Assembly (NCBI GenBank): GCA_013398955.1
Contig: VWPU01017446.1
Location: forward strand, 44,991-108,990
DNA length: 64,000 nt
Source of the DNA: Callaeas wilsoni
Taxonomy: Eukaryota > Chordata > Aves > Passeriformes > Callaeidae
Direction: 5' to 3'
Shown: positions 45,990 through 56,640 of the stretch, piece by piece
Numbering within the stretch: the first letter of the stretch is position 1
How the letters are laid out: each line of letters starts with the position of its first letter
Notes under the pieces: model-generated
What the model saw: only the letters and a program-made list of their open reading frames with translations
Told to the model about the DNA's origin: nothing
Database searches by the model: none
Made by a program: the position numbers and the translations under genes

Positions 45990-46085
45990 CTATGCAGATC
46001 TCATCGTCCGTCTCAGCGTCGCCGATGCAGCGGAACTTAAACTCATTGAGGGAATCCGCGAACTTGCGCTTGGCAGCTGACAGGT
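45990..46085 (-). CDS. ARHGAP26: ARHGAP26 coding exon 2 (BAR domain, residues 53-83)
   Basis: The 96-base exon is read on the minus strand after acceptor ctctcacag and before donor gtgagt. It starts with the last two bases of an Asn codon, encodes 31 residues beginning [17 protein letters not shown] and including [12 protein letters not shown], and ends with the first base of an Ala codon completed by the next exon. This is helix 1-2 of the BAR domain, the crescent-shaped dimer that binds curved membrane. Against the human protein as I remember it, only a few changes are seen (for example Arg for Gln after KF, Ile for Met in EICI). It is the first exon in the window; the preceding exon carrying the start codon was not found between here and 64000. 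Confidence 0.96.
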   Translation of the reverse strand, partial: TCQLPSASSRIPSMSLSSAASATLRRTMRSA

Positions 46086-49000
46086 CTGTGAGAGCAGGAG
46101 CAGGGAAAACGGGGATGTTACAAATGGGAAAGTCCCCCAGCATCAGGATGCAGGCAGACACGGGATCCCAGCCGGGAAATACCCACAGAGGAACCTGTCC
46201 GAGGGACCCCAGAGCGCTGCCCTTCTGCACCCACCCCAGGGACAGGGCTCTGTGGGGTCCCTGTCAGCACCCCCAAAATACCCTACAGGAGATGAAACCT
46301 CAAAATACCAAAAGAGACACCCCAGAGCTCAGACCTAGAGCCATGGGGCGGCAGCAAATGGTGACACACAGTGACACTGCCCCCCGAGAGATGGCACCTC
46401 TGCCGTGCTCCCGTCGCGCTGAGGGAAGGCAGCAGCACAGAGCTTTATTGCTTCCCGAGCTGCAGATTCTCCCTGAGATCTGGATCCTATTAAGTTCTTA
46501 CTCGCCGTGACCTGAGCGGATCCAGGACTGGCTTTTCCAACCAGCCCTGTTAACCTGGCACACGCAGACGGTCCCAGGCACCGCGAGGCCGCCGGCCCCG
46601 AAGGCACCGAGTGGCTGCCAGCACTGCCGGTGTGAGGAAGACACAGCGTGCACTCCCCCGTGCATTTCTTCACTCAAAGCCCAAAATTCCACGGTTTTTT
46701 CCCCTTTCCAAGCATCGGTGGAAAATGTGCGTGCACGCAAAGGCCATTCCCTCCTCTCAGACACCAACAGCCAAGAGATAACCACACCAAAGTCCAAGTG
46801 TTTTGCTTTCCCCATGGGATAAGGGAGTTGGCAACTTTCTCCAAGCATTAAAGCTGTTTTCCCAGTATCGCTGCTGACAGCCCTGGGGTTAATCCTGCCC
46901 AGTTCAGTCCCGGCTGCCTTCACACAATTGCTTCCTAAGGCAGCAGGAAAACACCCAGCCAAGGCAGGCAGGGAGAGGGGAACTTTCCCAGTGGAAAAGT
47001 ACAGAGGGGGCTTCTTCAAGAAGGTTCACACGTAACAGGATTTGCACTTTGCTCCCTGGAGGATGGAATGAGTACGGCTTTCACACCCTTCCCGTGCCTG
47101 GAGCTGTCGAGAGTCTCCACTGGCACCTACAGAAGCAAGACACATGTTTTTTGGGAAAACCTCCCAAGTGCTCCTGGGCAGGGTTGAGAAGAAGGACTCG
47201 GGAGGGTGGGAGGGTTTGTTCCAGCTCAGCGCAGGGCAGAGCGAAGGGCTGAGCTGGGGACAGCCCCGTGCAGCTCTCCCTGCTCCCTTCCACGTGCCCA
47301 TGCTGGTGTCGGCAGCAGAGCAGCCTCCTTCCCTCACCAGAGCTTGCTGGAGCAGCCACAGGGCTCGGGAATTCTCACCCAGTCCCTCCTGCCTCCCCTG
47401 GAATAACCACCAGGATGACATTAATGATTCAAGGAGCCATTTCCTCTCCCCCAGCCCCTGCTGGCCCCCAGCCCCCGAGCCCTTGGCCACATTACACGTG
47501 CCACATCCCCACCTGAACCAGGCCTGATGTGACACTCTCGTGCCCACCACCGGCTGGGCAGGACCCCAGGGCTGGAGGCTGCTGCAGCACAGGGATGAAC
47601 ACCTGGGGGGAGCTGAGCTGCCCAGCCGGGGCAGGGTCACCCTCTCCAGCTCCATCTTCTCCCCAGTGAGAGTGAGGAGCAGGTCAGGACTGTGGAACAG
47701 GGCACGAGCCACAGCAAAGCCAAGATGCCTCTGGAGCCAGCAGCACTGACAGCAATGGCCCACGGTGCTTATAAATAGGCAAGGGAGAGGCAGGGGGAGA
47801 GGGAGATAACTCCTGGAGTGACAGCGATAAAGGACAAAATTAGCAGCAGGATCGGCCAGAAAAGGAGAGGGGGGCACCCATGCCCACCCTGTGGGGCCCC
47901 ATCGCCCTCCCTGGGCCACTGTCAGACCCAGCCATGCCCCAGCATCCCCTCTTCCTAAAAGCTGGAACGCCTCAACTACATTTCGGGACAATAGCCCTGC
48001 AGTGGAAGCAGGAAGGCACAGGGAGAACAGGGCAGCCCCTCGATGGGCCAGCTCAGCTCCTGAGGGTTCTTCTTTCCCAGGGCTGTGAACAAGCAAACCC
48101 AAAATCCTGCAAGGGCTCAACAGAATCTGCTGCTTCCTCTCACGCACGAGCAAAACCGCCCGGACACCGCACATGAGTCACACCAGGGCTGCACCGAGGG
48201 CCTGCAAGTTTTTGCTCCAAGTTCCGTGCTAGCTTGATCAGTCAACCACAGCATCAGGGAAAACCACCACAAAAAGCCTGAAAAATCCTTCTGTCTGAGC
48301 AACACAACCAGCTCAAGTTGCAGCTATCATCATCATCATCATCACCTCCCTGTTCTCCCTTTTCCCACCTGGGCTGGTGGGGATGGGACAATCCCTTTGG
48401 GAAAGTCCCCCGATAAAAAACCAGCACACACAAGTCCACCTGCACAGCTACAGCAACCAAGGATCTAAATAAAATGCCCTTTTAAAAGTGATGCAGCCCT
48501 CCCATCCACTGCACCCTGGACATCCAGCACAGGAGCAGCAGGAACGGGGACAGTTCCCAGCAGGTCAGAGGGCAGCAGCCTTTCCTGGAAGCAGCCTGGG
48601 ATCACCCCTTTGCCTGTCCTTCCTCCCTCACACCCAGCCCAGGGGTCACTCCACTATCCTCCTCCTCCCTCCCTCGCCAGGGAGCCAGGCAGCTGCTGGC
48701 TGAATTCCACCCCAGCCACACACCTCCAGCTCCAGGGCTCCCTCCAAACCTGGCTGAAGCAACGCTTTTCCAGGCCCCAGGAATCCTGCAAGGGATCAGC
48801 AGCAAGGGAGCACTTCCCTGTGTCCCTCCTCCTCCTCCTCAGCTATTCAGAGTTCAGTCTTTCTGGGAAGTGGTTGCTGTTACTGCAAGGAGACTGAAGT
48901 GGTTGCTCTTTACATAAAAAGCCTCTTCCAAAGGAATTTGGAACTAGTGAAAAAGGCCATTTGTAGAAGGAAGTGTCATGATTTCCCAACCCTCCTCCAT

Positions 49001-49660
49001 GAGTGCAGCATCCCGGGCACCATGGGAGTGACCCCATTCCAGCCAGGTCCACACTCAGAACCCCAGAAACAACGGGTAGGACACTGAGGGGAACCACAAC
49101 ACATCAAAATGAGATAGCAGGAAGACAAACGTGTCCCCCCTGCCTGGTCCTGTGTTGGAAAGATCAGGTCAGCCAGGGAAAAGCGAAACTGCTGGCTCAG
49201 AGGTGGGGGCTCTCCCCAGAGCTGACTCTGCAGCCAGTTTGCTACATAAGCTGGAAAAAGCAAAAAGCTCTGGCTCAGCTGGACCCGGGACAGGGGCAGA
49301 AGCGGCAGGATGGGTGGTTCAGGTTAAAGACACCGCTGCTGAGTCTGGCCGTGAAGGGTTAATGCTGCTACAAAGCGGGAGCAGAGGATGCTGCTGCAAG
49401 GCAGCTCCGGGCTCTGCCAGAGGCTGTGCTCACACGGAGCGGGATTTCTACACTTCCTGCAAAGAAAACTGCTTAATAGCCTACATTTAACGTTCAAGTG
49501 GACAACAGGAACTGAGACTCCTGCCCCTTCCTTCCTCCGCAGCAAAGGACAGCAGGAACAGCAGGCCCAGGCTGTCTGTCCCCTGCAAGCCCCCGAGAGG
49601 GACAGGAGGGCAGTGCCAGCCCCCCGGCAGCCCCTCTGCCCCAAGCAGGGCTGCCCTGCG
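46086..49660 (-). other. Intron 1, part next to exon 2; no gene seen
   Basis: Intronic sequence just upstream of the first visible exon. It holds an (ATC)6 microsatellite at 48326-48343 and otherwise moderately GC-rich unique sequence. No coding exon of ARHGAP26 and no CR1 piece was recognised. Open frames here are short and look like chance. Confidence 0.7.
48326..48343. repeat. (ATC)6 microsatellite
   Basis: Six perfect ATC units in intron 1. Confidence 0.95.
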
Positions 49661-49664
49661 AAAC

Positions 49665-50100
49665 AGCCCCGAGAGGGCACATCTGGGGCAGCACCGCACA
49701 GCCCTGAGAGGGCACATCTGGGGCAGCACCGCACAGCCCCAGCGGGCACATCTGGGGCCAGCACCGCACAGCCCTGAGAGGGCACATCTGGGCCAGCACC
49801 GCACAGCCGCAGGCTGGCACATCTGGGGCCAGCACCGCACAGCCCCAGGCTGGCACATCTGGGGCAGCACCGCACAGCCCCAGGCTGGCACATCTGGGGC
49901 CAGCACCGCACAGCCGCAGGCTGGCACATCTGGGGCCAGCACCGCACAGCCCCAGCGGGCACATCTGGGGCAGCACCACACAGCCCCGAGAGGGCACATC
50001 TGGGCCAGCACCGCACAGCCCCAGCGGGGACATCTGGGGCCAGCACCGCACAGCCCCGAGAGGGCACATCTGGGGCAGCACCGCACAGCCCCCGCAGGGA
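49665..50100. repeat. 34-37 bp minisatellite in intron 1
   Basis: About 13 copies built from 'agcaccgcacagcc', a variable 'ccgagag', 'ccaggctg' or 'ccag' spacer, and 'ggcacatctggggc'. The cacagcc blocks fall every 34-37 bases (for example 49840, 49875, 49910, 49947). Copies come in two main spacer types that alternate irregularly. It gives several chance ORFs on the minus strand of the 'CGAGPRCA' type. Confidence 0.93.
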
Positions 50101-53100
50101 ACAGGACACCTCCGCCCCAGGGCCCACAGGGCCGGCCGGGATGGGTAATCCAGGGAACAGCCGCTCTAATCAGCAGCCAAAACAGCCGGATTACAGCCTG
50201 CCAAGGGTGCTTAGAAAGCAGCAATATGGTGTCTGTCCCCAGAGCCGGCCGGGGCCGCAGCACAACGCCGCTTCGTGGGGTCACGCAGCACTCCTGCGGC
50301 TCAGGGATACCAGGGAAGGGGGTCTGGGAAAGGTCAGAGCTGGGAATGGCCAGCTGGAGCTGGCCCACGGCATGCATGCGAGCACTCTGCATGGACACTC
50401 ATCCAACCTGGCCCCGCAGTTCGTGCAGGAATCCAGCAACAGGAACGTCATGCCTGAAAAGAGCGTTTGCAGCTGCCAGCATGCAGTTTTACCCGCCCAG
50501 CCCCAGCCCTTGCACCACTGGGGTCAGCACCAAGCATCAGGGCAGCGTCATGAAACGCTTCATTTGCTCCAGAAGGTTTAAATTCCCTCTCTGCGCTTCC
50601 CAGCAAGGTCAGCAAAGCCCTGCTCCCGTGAGACACCACGGTCCTCTGGGCCTGACCCAATCCCACAGTCACTTCCATACAGAATTAGCGCTGATTTGTT
50701 TATTAAACAACTTCTCCACCAGGTGGTTGGAGTTAATCAGTGATTTAGGACAGGACGGCAGCTGCTGGCAGGTTCCCCCTCTGAATCATCTGAGCAAATA
50801 TATAAAACCAGATGGGCAGAGCCCACCCCACCTCCGGCACAGCTTCTGCCGTCACGTTCCGCACAAAAGCCCGCAGAGAGGCTGCCACGGCTTGGCACTC
50901 GTCGGAGATGGAGGTTAGAGGGTGCCAAAGCCAGCGAGGTGACCCCAAGGAGCAGGGCCACGGGCACAGTCACTGCAGTCCCCCCAGGCTGGACCCCCAA
51001 GGCAGAGAGGCACATCGCTGCCGTGGCCCCCAGCCCCCATTTTGGTGCCTTTTCCACACACACGGCCTCCAGCCGAGCCTCGTCTCAGCAGCACACACAG
51101 GAAGGCCAAATCCCACCTCACCAAATCCCAAAACTTCATTTTTACCATGGAAAGTTTACAAGCACACATACCCTACAAATTAATCTTCAAGCCAAAAACC
51201 CAAAACCGCTCAGATGTGCTAAAGCGCAAAATAACCTGGAGATCCGTCCAAGATGCGCCAAGACTGCAGGTCCGGGAGGTGCCACAGCTCCGGCTCAGCC
51301 GTGCCCTGCAGCCAGGGCAGCGCTGGGCACTGTTGCCAGCCGAGGCATCCCCGTCTGCCTGCATTCACACACTCAACGTGGCTCCGTACGGCAGCGTTTG
51401 CCAGAGGGACAGAGAACCCTTTGTGGCCTGAATGGCACCATTGACCAGGCTCACACAGCAGATCAGATCTGAGCAGCACGCTGAAGACATGAATTATTTC
51501 CATGGTATTTTAAGAGATAAAGGTTCGGCACTTTGTGAAAAACAAAGTTATCCCTTGGAAGGACTGCCTGGCTGCACAGCTAAAATTACTCCCCGCTGCC
51601 CACCAGCCCAGCACCCCGGCCACGTCATCGTGCCACCCCCAAATCAATAACGCTTGGAGTTATCTTGGGAGCTTTGACAGGCCAGGATGTTTTTGCAAAG
51701 CTTCCCAAGGTTCCTGATGGAAGGCACTGGAGATGCAAGGGAAATGAAGCCAGAAGGATCGTCAGGTCCCAAGCTGCCAGTCCAGCGTGTCCAGTGGGAC
51801 ATCCTGCAGCAGGGCCAGGGCTGCGGCAGCACCAAGGCAAGAAGCCACTTCCTTCGACTCCCACTGCTCCAGCCACTCTCCTACTTTCCCCTGCTTTGAG
51901 GAAGTTGATGATCAATTGGAACCCTTGCCCTTCTGCCCCACTTCTCAACCATGACTCGGCCCTGGACTTCCTCAGGCTCTGGAGCCCTGAGCGCAGCGCT
52001 GAGCCTGGTTTGCCACAGAGACCCAGAGCAAAGGTCTCACAGCCTCTCTCCGTCCTTCCTGTTCAGCTTTTCTTAGCGCTTGCCCATCAAGTCATATTGC
52101 AACAAAGCCACTTTCACGACTCACATCCTCATCTCACAGGGGCTGAGACACTGCAGAAGCCCAGCCCAGCTCAGACAAAGAGCTCTGCCTTTCCCCCCTC
52201 AGAGTGTCAACAGGGTTGTGGCACTGGCAGGAGAGAAACCGGTCCAGACAGCAGGGATGGGTTAATGATGCAGTTAATGAAGTGCCCTTCACCAAGGGTC
52301 CCTCCTGAAGGGACTTCAGCACTGGGCATGTGAACCATCAAACAACGACCTCTGCACCCCACCAGGAAAGGAAGACTTGGGAGACTCCCACCTGTCCCAC
52401 ATGGAAGCCCTGGATGATGTTCTCCACTCGCCCAGGACTTTTCAGCAGGAACCACTCCAAAGTGAAGTGCTCTGTCTTGTGCCGGCACAGTCTGGCCCTG
52501 CCCCAGCTCTGCATTAATCAGGTTATTTTAACGAGCTGCAGCAGCTCTTGACTCAGAGACCACCGTGGGGAGAGTGGACAGAGGTGATGATGGCAGGTGG
52601 GGACGAAGGGCAGCGATGGCAGATGGAGTGGCCGGGAGCTCTGGGCGCTGCCTGCGTGTGCAGCCGCAGGTGCCCGCCCCGCCTGCAGCCAGGACACAGA
52701 GGAAACAAAACCCAGGAATGATGTAAACGACCCCCGGAAAGGCTTCCCATTCCTGGAGAGCCTGAGGAGACAGATGTCTGCAGCTGCAGGGAGGCACAGC
52801 CCAGCACAAGTCCTCACTCCCAGCAAGGAGCAGTGGGGCTCAGAGAAGCACGGGCCTGCCGGAGCCCTCCTGGCAGCACTGGCAACTGCTGCATACCCCC
52901 AGGACAGCCCTGGAAGATAAGGGGCCCGAAGGCAGGGACCACCAGCCTGGCAGGCAGCTTCCAGGCTGACCATCACCGTGTGGAGAACCAGCTCATCGCA
53001 TCAGCACAACCCCAGCACCGAGCACCCCCCCTGCCCAGGGGGCTTCCTGGGGCTCTGCACGAACATGGCAACATCCCAGCGCTCCCACAGCCCCCAGAGC

Positions 53101-53984
53101 ATCACTGCCCACAGCTCCTGGAGGGGCACAGCCCATCTGCCCCCCAGCACAGGGCAGCATCCCCCGGATGCCATCCTGGAGACGGAGCATTCCGTGCACT
53201 TAGCAGCAAAGCAAAATAAAACGGGATTTCTCCGCTTCCCCACCCAACTCCCATGTCTGGCACTTTTCCCTGTGCTTGTTTTTGTTCACATCCTGCTGTT
53301 GTTTTATGGCAGAACCCCCCGGCCCGCCCCAACCTGCAGCCACAGAGTTTGCCGGGCAGGGAGCAAGGCGTTGGAGCAACGGGAGCTCAGGTGGGAGCAC
53401 GCAAGGTCTCCGAATAAAATCAAATGTAAATATTCACCACTCCAGCACAGAGGAGGGATGCATCCACACAGCAAACACAGGCGACAGCTTAAGTGCCTGG
53501 AAAACATCGGGAACATGGTAATGAAATGGAAAATTACCGCCCCGGCTGGCATTTCCACGGGCAGCCGACTGCACGAGCGAACAATGTGAGGAAGCAGCAC
53601 TGAAAATCCCAGTGTCCCAACTAGGCCAGGGATTTGGGCACAGTGCTGGCTCAGAGAGAGAGGTCAGACCTGCTGAGCGTGGCTGTCCCACTGCACGGAG
53701 CTGCCTGACTTTCAAACCCCAATCCCTGACTGCTGTTCCCAAAACAAGGATTTGGAATATGGCATTTCCCCTCCACCTGCACACTGCCCCACCGCCGCTG
53801 CTCCAGGCCGGTCATGTAAGTGCCTCCAGCCTTACACCTGCGAGTAAAGTGCCTCCGAGGGCAGGATGGAAATGTGTTTTACTCACAGCTCCCCACTGCC
53901 CCCAGGTCCCTCACTGGGGAGTGCAGTCTGTCCCTATTAGCACAACATTGCTCCAATAATTGTAGCTTCTCCTCCAAGCCTTCT
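50101..53984 (-). other. Intron 1 stretch without recognised features
   Basis: Unique, moderately GC-rich intronic sequence. No exon, CR1 piece or tandem repeat was recognised on either strand. Confidence 0.65.
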
Positions 53985-54218
53985 CCTCGAAATGCCAGGG
54001 GAGGCTCAGGTTGGGCATCAGGAGAAATTTCTTCCTGGAAAGAATGGTCAGGCATTGGAAGAGGCTGTCCAGGGAGGTGGTGGAGGCGTCCAAGGAAGGA
54101 CTGGATGTGGCACTCACTGCTCTGGGCTGGTTGACGAGACGGTGATGGGTCACAGGTTGGACTTGATAATCTTGGAGGTCATTTCCATCCTCAGTCATTG
54201 TGTAGTTCTGTGATTCCT
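53985..54218 (+). mobile_element. CR1 LINE 3' fragment (older subfamily)
   Basis: Plus strand: 'ggctcaggttgggcatcagg', 'agaaatttcttcctggaaag', 'aatggtcaggcattggaaga', 'atgtggcactcactgctctg', 'caggttggacttgataatct' and 'gtagttctgtgattcc'. The order is that of a CR1 tail. Confidence 0.9.
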
Positions 54219-55067
54219 CTCCTCTCCAAACCCTGGCATGACCCACAGGAAGGCTGTAGATGACTTTACCCTTGTTACCACAATATTTCATTGACTGGAG
54301 CCTGGAATCACATTTCATTAGGACAGAATGCCCTGCCCGAGACAGCTAATCGATTTAGAGGACACTAATCCAGAAGAAATTTGCTCCTGACCCAGGCAAT
54401 GCCCATTAGTGGAGCAGAAGGGGGTCTGGCAGGGAGGGGAGTCCCTGCACGGGGGGGCTGTGCACAGCCGCTGCCAGACACCGCCGGGTGGGAGCAGATT
54501 GCCTCGGGCACTGGCCTCGCTTCTGGATTAGTTTGTTATTAAATCTAATTAGCTAATAGGTGGGCCACAGGGAGCCCGCTTGATTTCTCAAGGGGCAGGC
54601 ACCTAAGCATTGGAGTCCCCAGGGGACAACGGACCCTGAGACCCTCGTGCCGCGGGTGGGGAGGGGACCAAGACCCTGTCCCTGCGGGCAGGACAGGAGG
54701 CCTTCCCAGCACACCCCAGCCAGGCCACGGCACGGGGCAGCCTCCCCTGTCCCCATCCAGAGGCAGCAGCTCTCACCCACAGCCAGGGCAGGGAAGCGGG
54801 GTCAGCTCCCAGCCCCTCCAGAAGCGGTTCTGCACAACCTACTTCCTTCTCCTCCCAAGGAGGCTGCGGAAATCCTTTTGTCGCCGGTGCTCCTCCACCT
54901 CAGCTGTAAGAACAGGAAAAATCCCACTGCGCTCGCAGGAACCTCAGTGGCAAGTGAGTCAATTTTTCCTGCTTCGGCAGGAAAAGAGAAATATAAATTA
55001 AAATATCCAGCGGAGCTTAGGGAGGCACGCAGGGTAAGAACAGGGATGCACAGCCCAGGGCACAGCA
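54219..55067 (-). other. Intron 1 stretch, partly AT-rich
   Basis: No gene. The parts 54300-54420 and 54520-54560 are rich in TAAT cores (gctaatcgat, tctaattagctaat) and separated by a GC-rich spacer. Confidence 0.6.
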
Positions 55068-55240
55068 TAGAACCATGGAATAGTTTAGGTGGGAAAAGCT
55101 CTCTAAGATTCTCATGTCCAACTGTTCCTCATCTGTAAAACCCCTCCAGGGATGGTGACTCCACCAGTCCCCTGGGTAGCCTGTGCCAGTGTCTGACCAC
55201 CCTTTCCAGGAAGAAATCACTGCCTTTAACCTGAGCTTTC
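55068..55240 (-). mobile_element. CR1 LINE 3' fragment (older subfamily)
   Basis: Plus strand: 'tagaaccatggaatagttta', 'ctgtaaaacccctccaggga', 'tggtgactccaccagtcccc', 'gcctgtgccagtgtctgacc' and 'accctttccaggaagaaatc', the reverse complement of a CR1 region. Confidence 0.9.
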
Positions 55241-55479
55241 TCCCAGAATTCGTGGGAGAGACACCCAATGCTCTGCTCTGCAATGGCTGGGTTTTTTTGT
55301 AAAACATTGCTTAGCAACCAGCACTCGACGAGGGCATCACTCTGGACAGACGCTGCTTCAGCGAGAAAAAGAATAAAAAACCAGCAAAGGGACGCCGTAG
55401 CAGGCAGCGCTAGGAAAAGGCATACGTCAGCTCTTTTTACAGATCACTCGGCCCAGAGAACCCTTCGCACTTCCCTTAC

Positions 55480-55603
55480 TGTGGGTCATGGAGTCCCACA
55501 CCGGTTTGGGTTGGAAGGGACCTTAAAGCTCATCTCGTTCCACCCCCTGCCACGGGCAGGGACACCTTCCGCTAGCCCAGGTTGCTCCAAGCCCTGCCTG
55601 AGG
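55480..55603 (-). mobile_element. CR1 LINE 3' fragment
   Basis: Plus strand: 'ggtttgggttggaagggacc', 'ttaaagctcatctcgttcca', 'ccccctgccacgggcaggga', 'caccttccgctagcccaggt' and 'tgctccaagccctgcc'. It is close to the youngest CR1 consensus and directly borders the CpG island. Confidence 0.93.
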
Positions 55604-55639
55604 GTCCAAAGCGCAGGGAAGGGTGAGGAGGCAGCCCCC

Positions 55640-56640
55640 GGCCCTTGTCCGTCCCTTCTCCCCGGCGCTGGCACAGGCGGCCCGGCCCCCGCGCGGCTGC
55701 GCCCGCCGCTCCACGTGCCAGAGCCAGATGGTCCGGAGGCCGGTGTGCTTCCCACAGCTCCAGCTAGAAACCGCCTGCCATCGCGGCACAGACATCCCCT
55801 TCCCCCTCGGCGCCACGGCCCCCACGCCGCAGAGCGTCCCCAGCACCCCGCTGCACCCCAGGCGCGCCCTGACGGCCCCGGCTCCGCCAGCCGGGGGGAG
55901 CGGAGGCACAGGAGCGCAATTCCCGGTTCCTCCAAGCCACGCTGGAGACCATCCCTGCCATTAACAGCTGGGGTGACGCCCTGAAGATCCCGCCTTGTCG
56001 GGAGCCCTCGGGCCCAGGGCCACCAGCGCTTGCCCGGAGCCGGTGGAAGCACCTTTGGCGCGGGGAGCGCGCCAGGAAAACAGGGAAAGCATCCCTGTCC
56101 CCGCCGGCGCGGTGACAGCCGCTCGCGTGCCCGGGGGAGGAGGAGGGGGATGATTCACACCAGAGCGAACAAGCTGTGCAGGTTTCCGTACGAGCTCCCC
56201 CTCGCTTTGCCTCCCCTCCCACCCACCACGGTCACGCTACAGCTACTCATCAGCGCTCCTGAAACGCGAGGGATGCAGTAACCCGAGCCCAGCGACGGAT
56301 CCCGAACAGCCCGTCCCGCCGCCGTCCCACGGCCCGTCCTGCCGCTGGGTGCTGCGGAAGGGGCCCAGAACGCCCCAAACCAGAACCGCAGCGTGAGCAG
56401 GGTCTGCCCGGCACACTGGCACCGCTGCTGCCCCTCGGACACGGTGGGGGCACTGAAACCCCTCCGCCGGGGTGCAGGAATGCCAACCCCTGAGCAGCGC
56501 TGCCCTGGTTTGTGCAGGGATGCTGGCATTGCTGCTGGGGTTCAGGGAGAAGCACACCGCGATTTTAGGGCGCCTGCGGGGAGCAGGTGTGAACGAAGGG
56601 GTTGGTGGTCCCCCTCTGCCAGCCGGGGAGGGGTCTGGCA
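55640..56640. promoter_or_regulatory. CpG island in intron 1
   Basis: A hand count gives about 23 CpG in the 200 bases 55661-55860, near the number expected from base content; CpG stays frequent to about 56640. The island lies 9.6 kb upstream of exon 2. It may be an alternative promoter of ARHGAP26, an unrelated antisense promoter or an orphan island. No TATA box or recognisable first coding exon was seen. Confidence 0.6.

Larger units (their letters stand above)
936..46085 (-). other. ARHGAP26: ARHGAP26 (GRAF1) gene, internal part: 16 coding exons (exons 2-17 by human order)
   Basis: This is the span of the recognised gene inside the window; it continues past both edges. GRAF1 is a cytosolic, membrane-associated GTPase-activating protein with BAR, PH, RhoGAP and SH3 domains. 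It senses membrane curvature and PI(4,5)P2 and inactivates RhoA and Cdc42. Sixteen exons with GT-AG borders splice in phase into a continuous 461-codon stretch that matches GRAF1 almost residue for residue, and better than the paralogues: the block [13 protein letters not shown] and the run IGDAETDDE are GRAF1-type, where ARHGAP10 differs at several positions. Introns run from 328 to 14814 bases, far shorter than in mammals, where the gene covers several hundred kilobases. Exon numbers assume one upstream coding exon, as in human. No frameshift or stop was found in any exon. Confidence 0.95.

Noticed and set aside
936..46085. Assignment to a paralogue (ARHGAP10, ARHGAP42 or OPHN1)
   Set aside because: Several exons, notably exons 2, 5, 6, 9 and 14, fit GRAF1-type residues better than those of the paralogues as I know them.
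49665..50100. CRISPR-like array
   Set aside because: Repeats and spacers are not distinct, the spacers are variants of each other, and the setting is a vertebrate intron.
49324..50398. Cys/Gly-rich minus-strand open frames of 195 to 303 codons in intron 1
   Set aside because: They are translations of the 34-37 bp minisatellite. Several frames are open over the same bases.
55486..56529. Minus-strand open frames of 124 to 188 codons over the CpG island
   Set aside because: They are typical of GC-rich islands with few stops, have no domain, and one runs into the neighbouring CR1 fragment.
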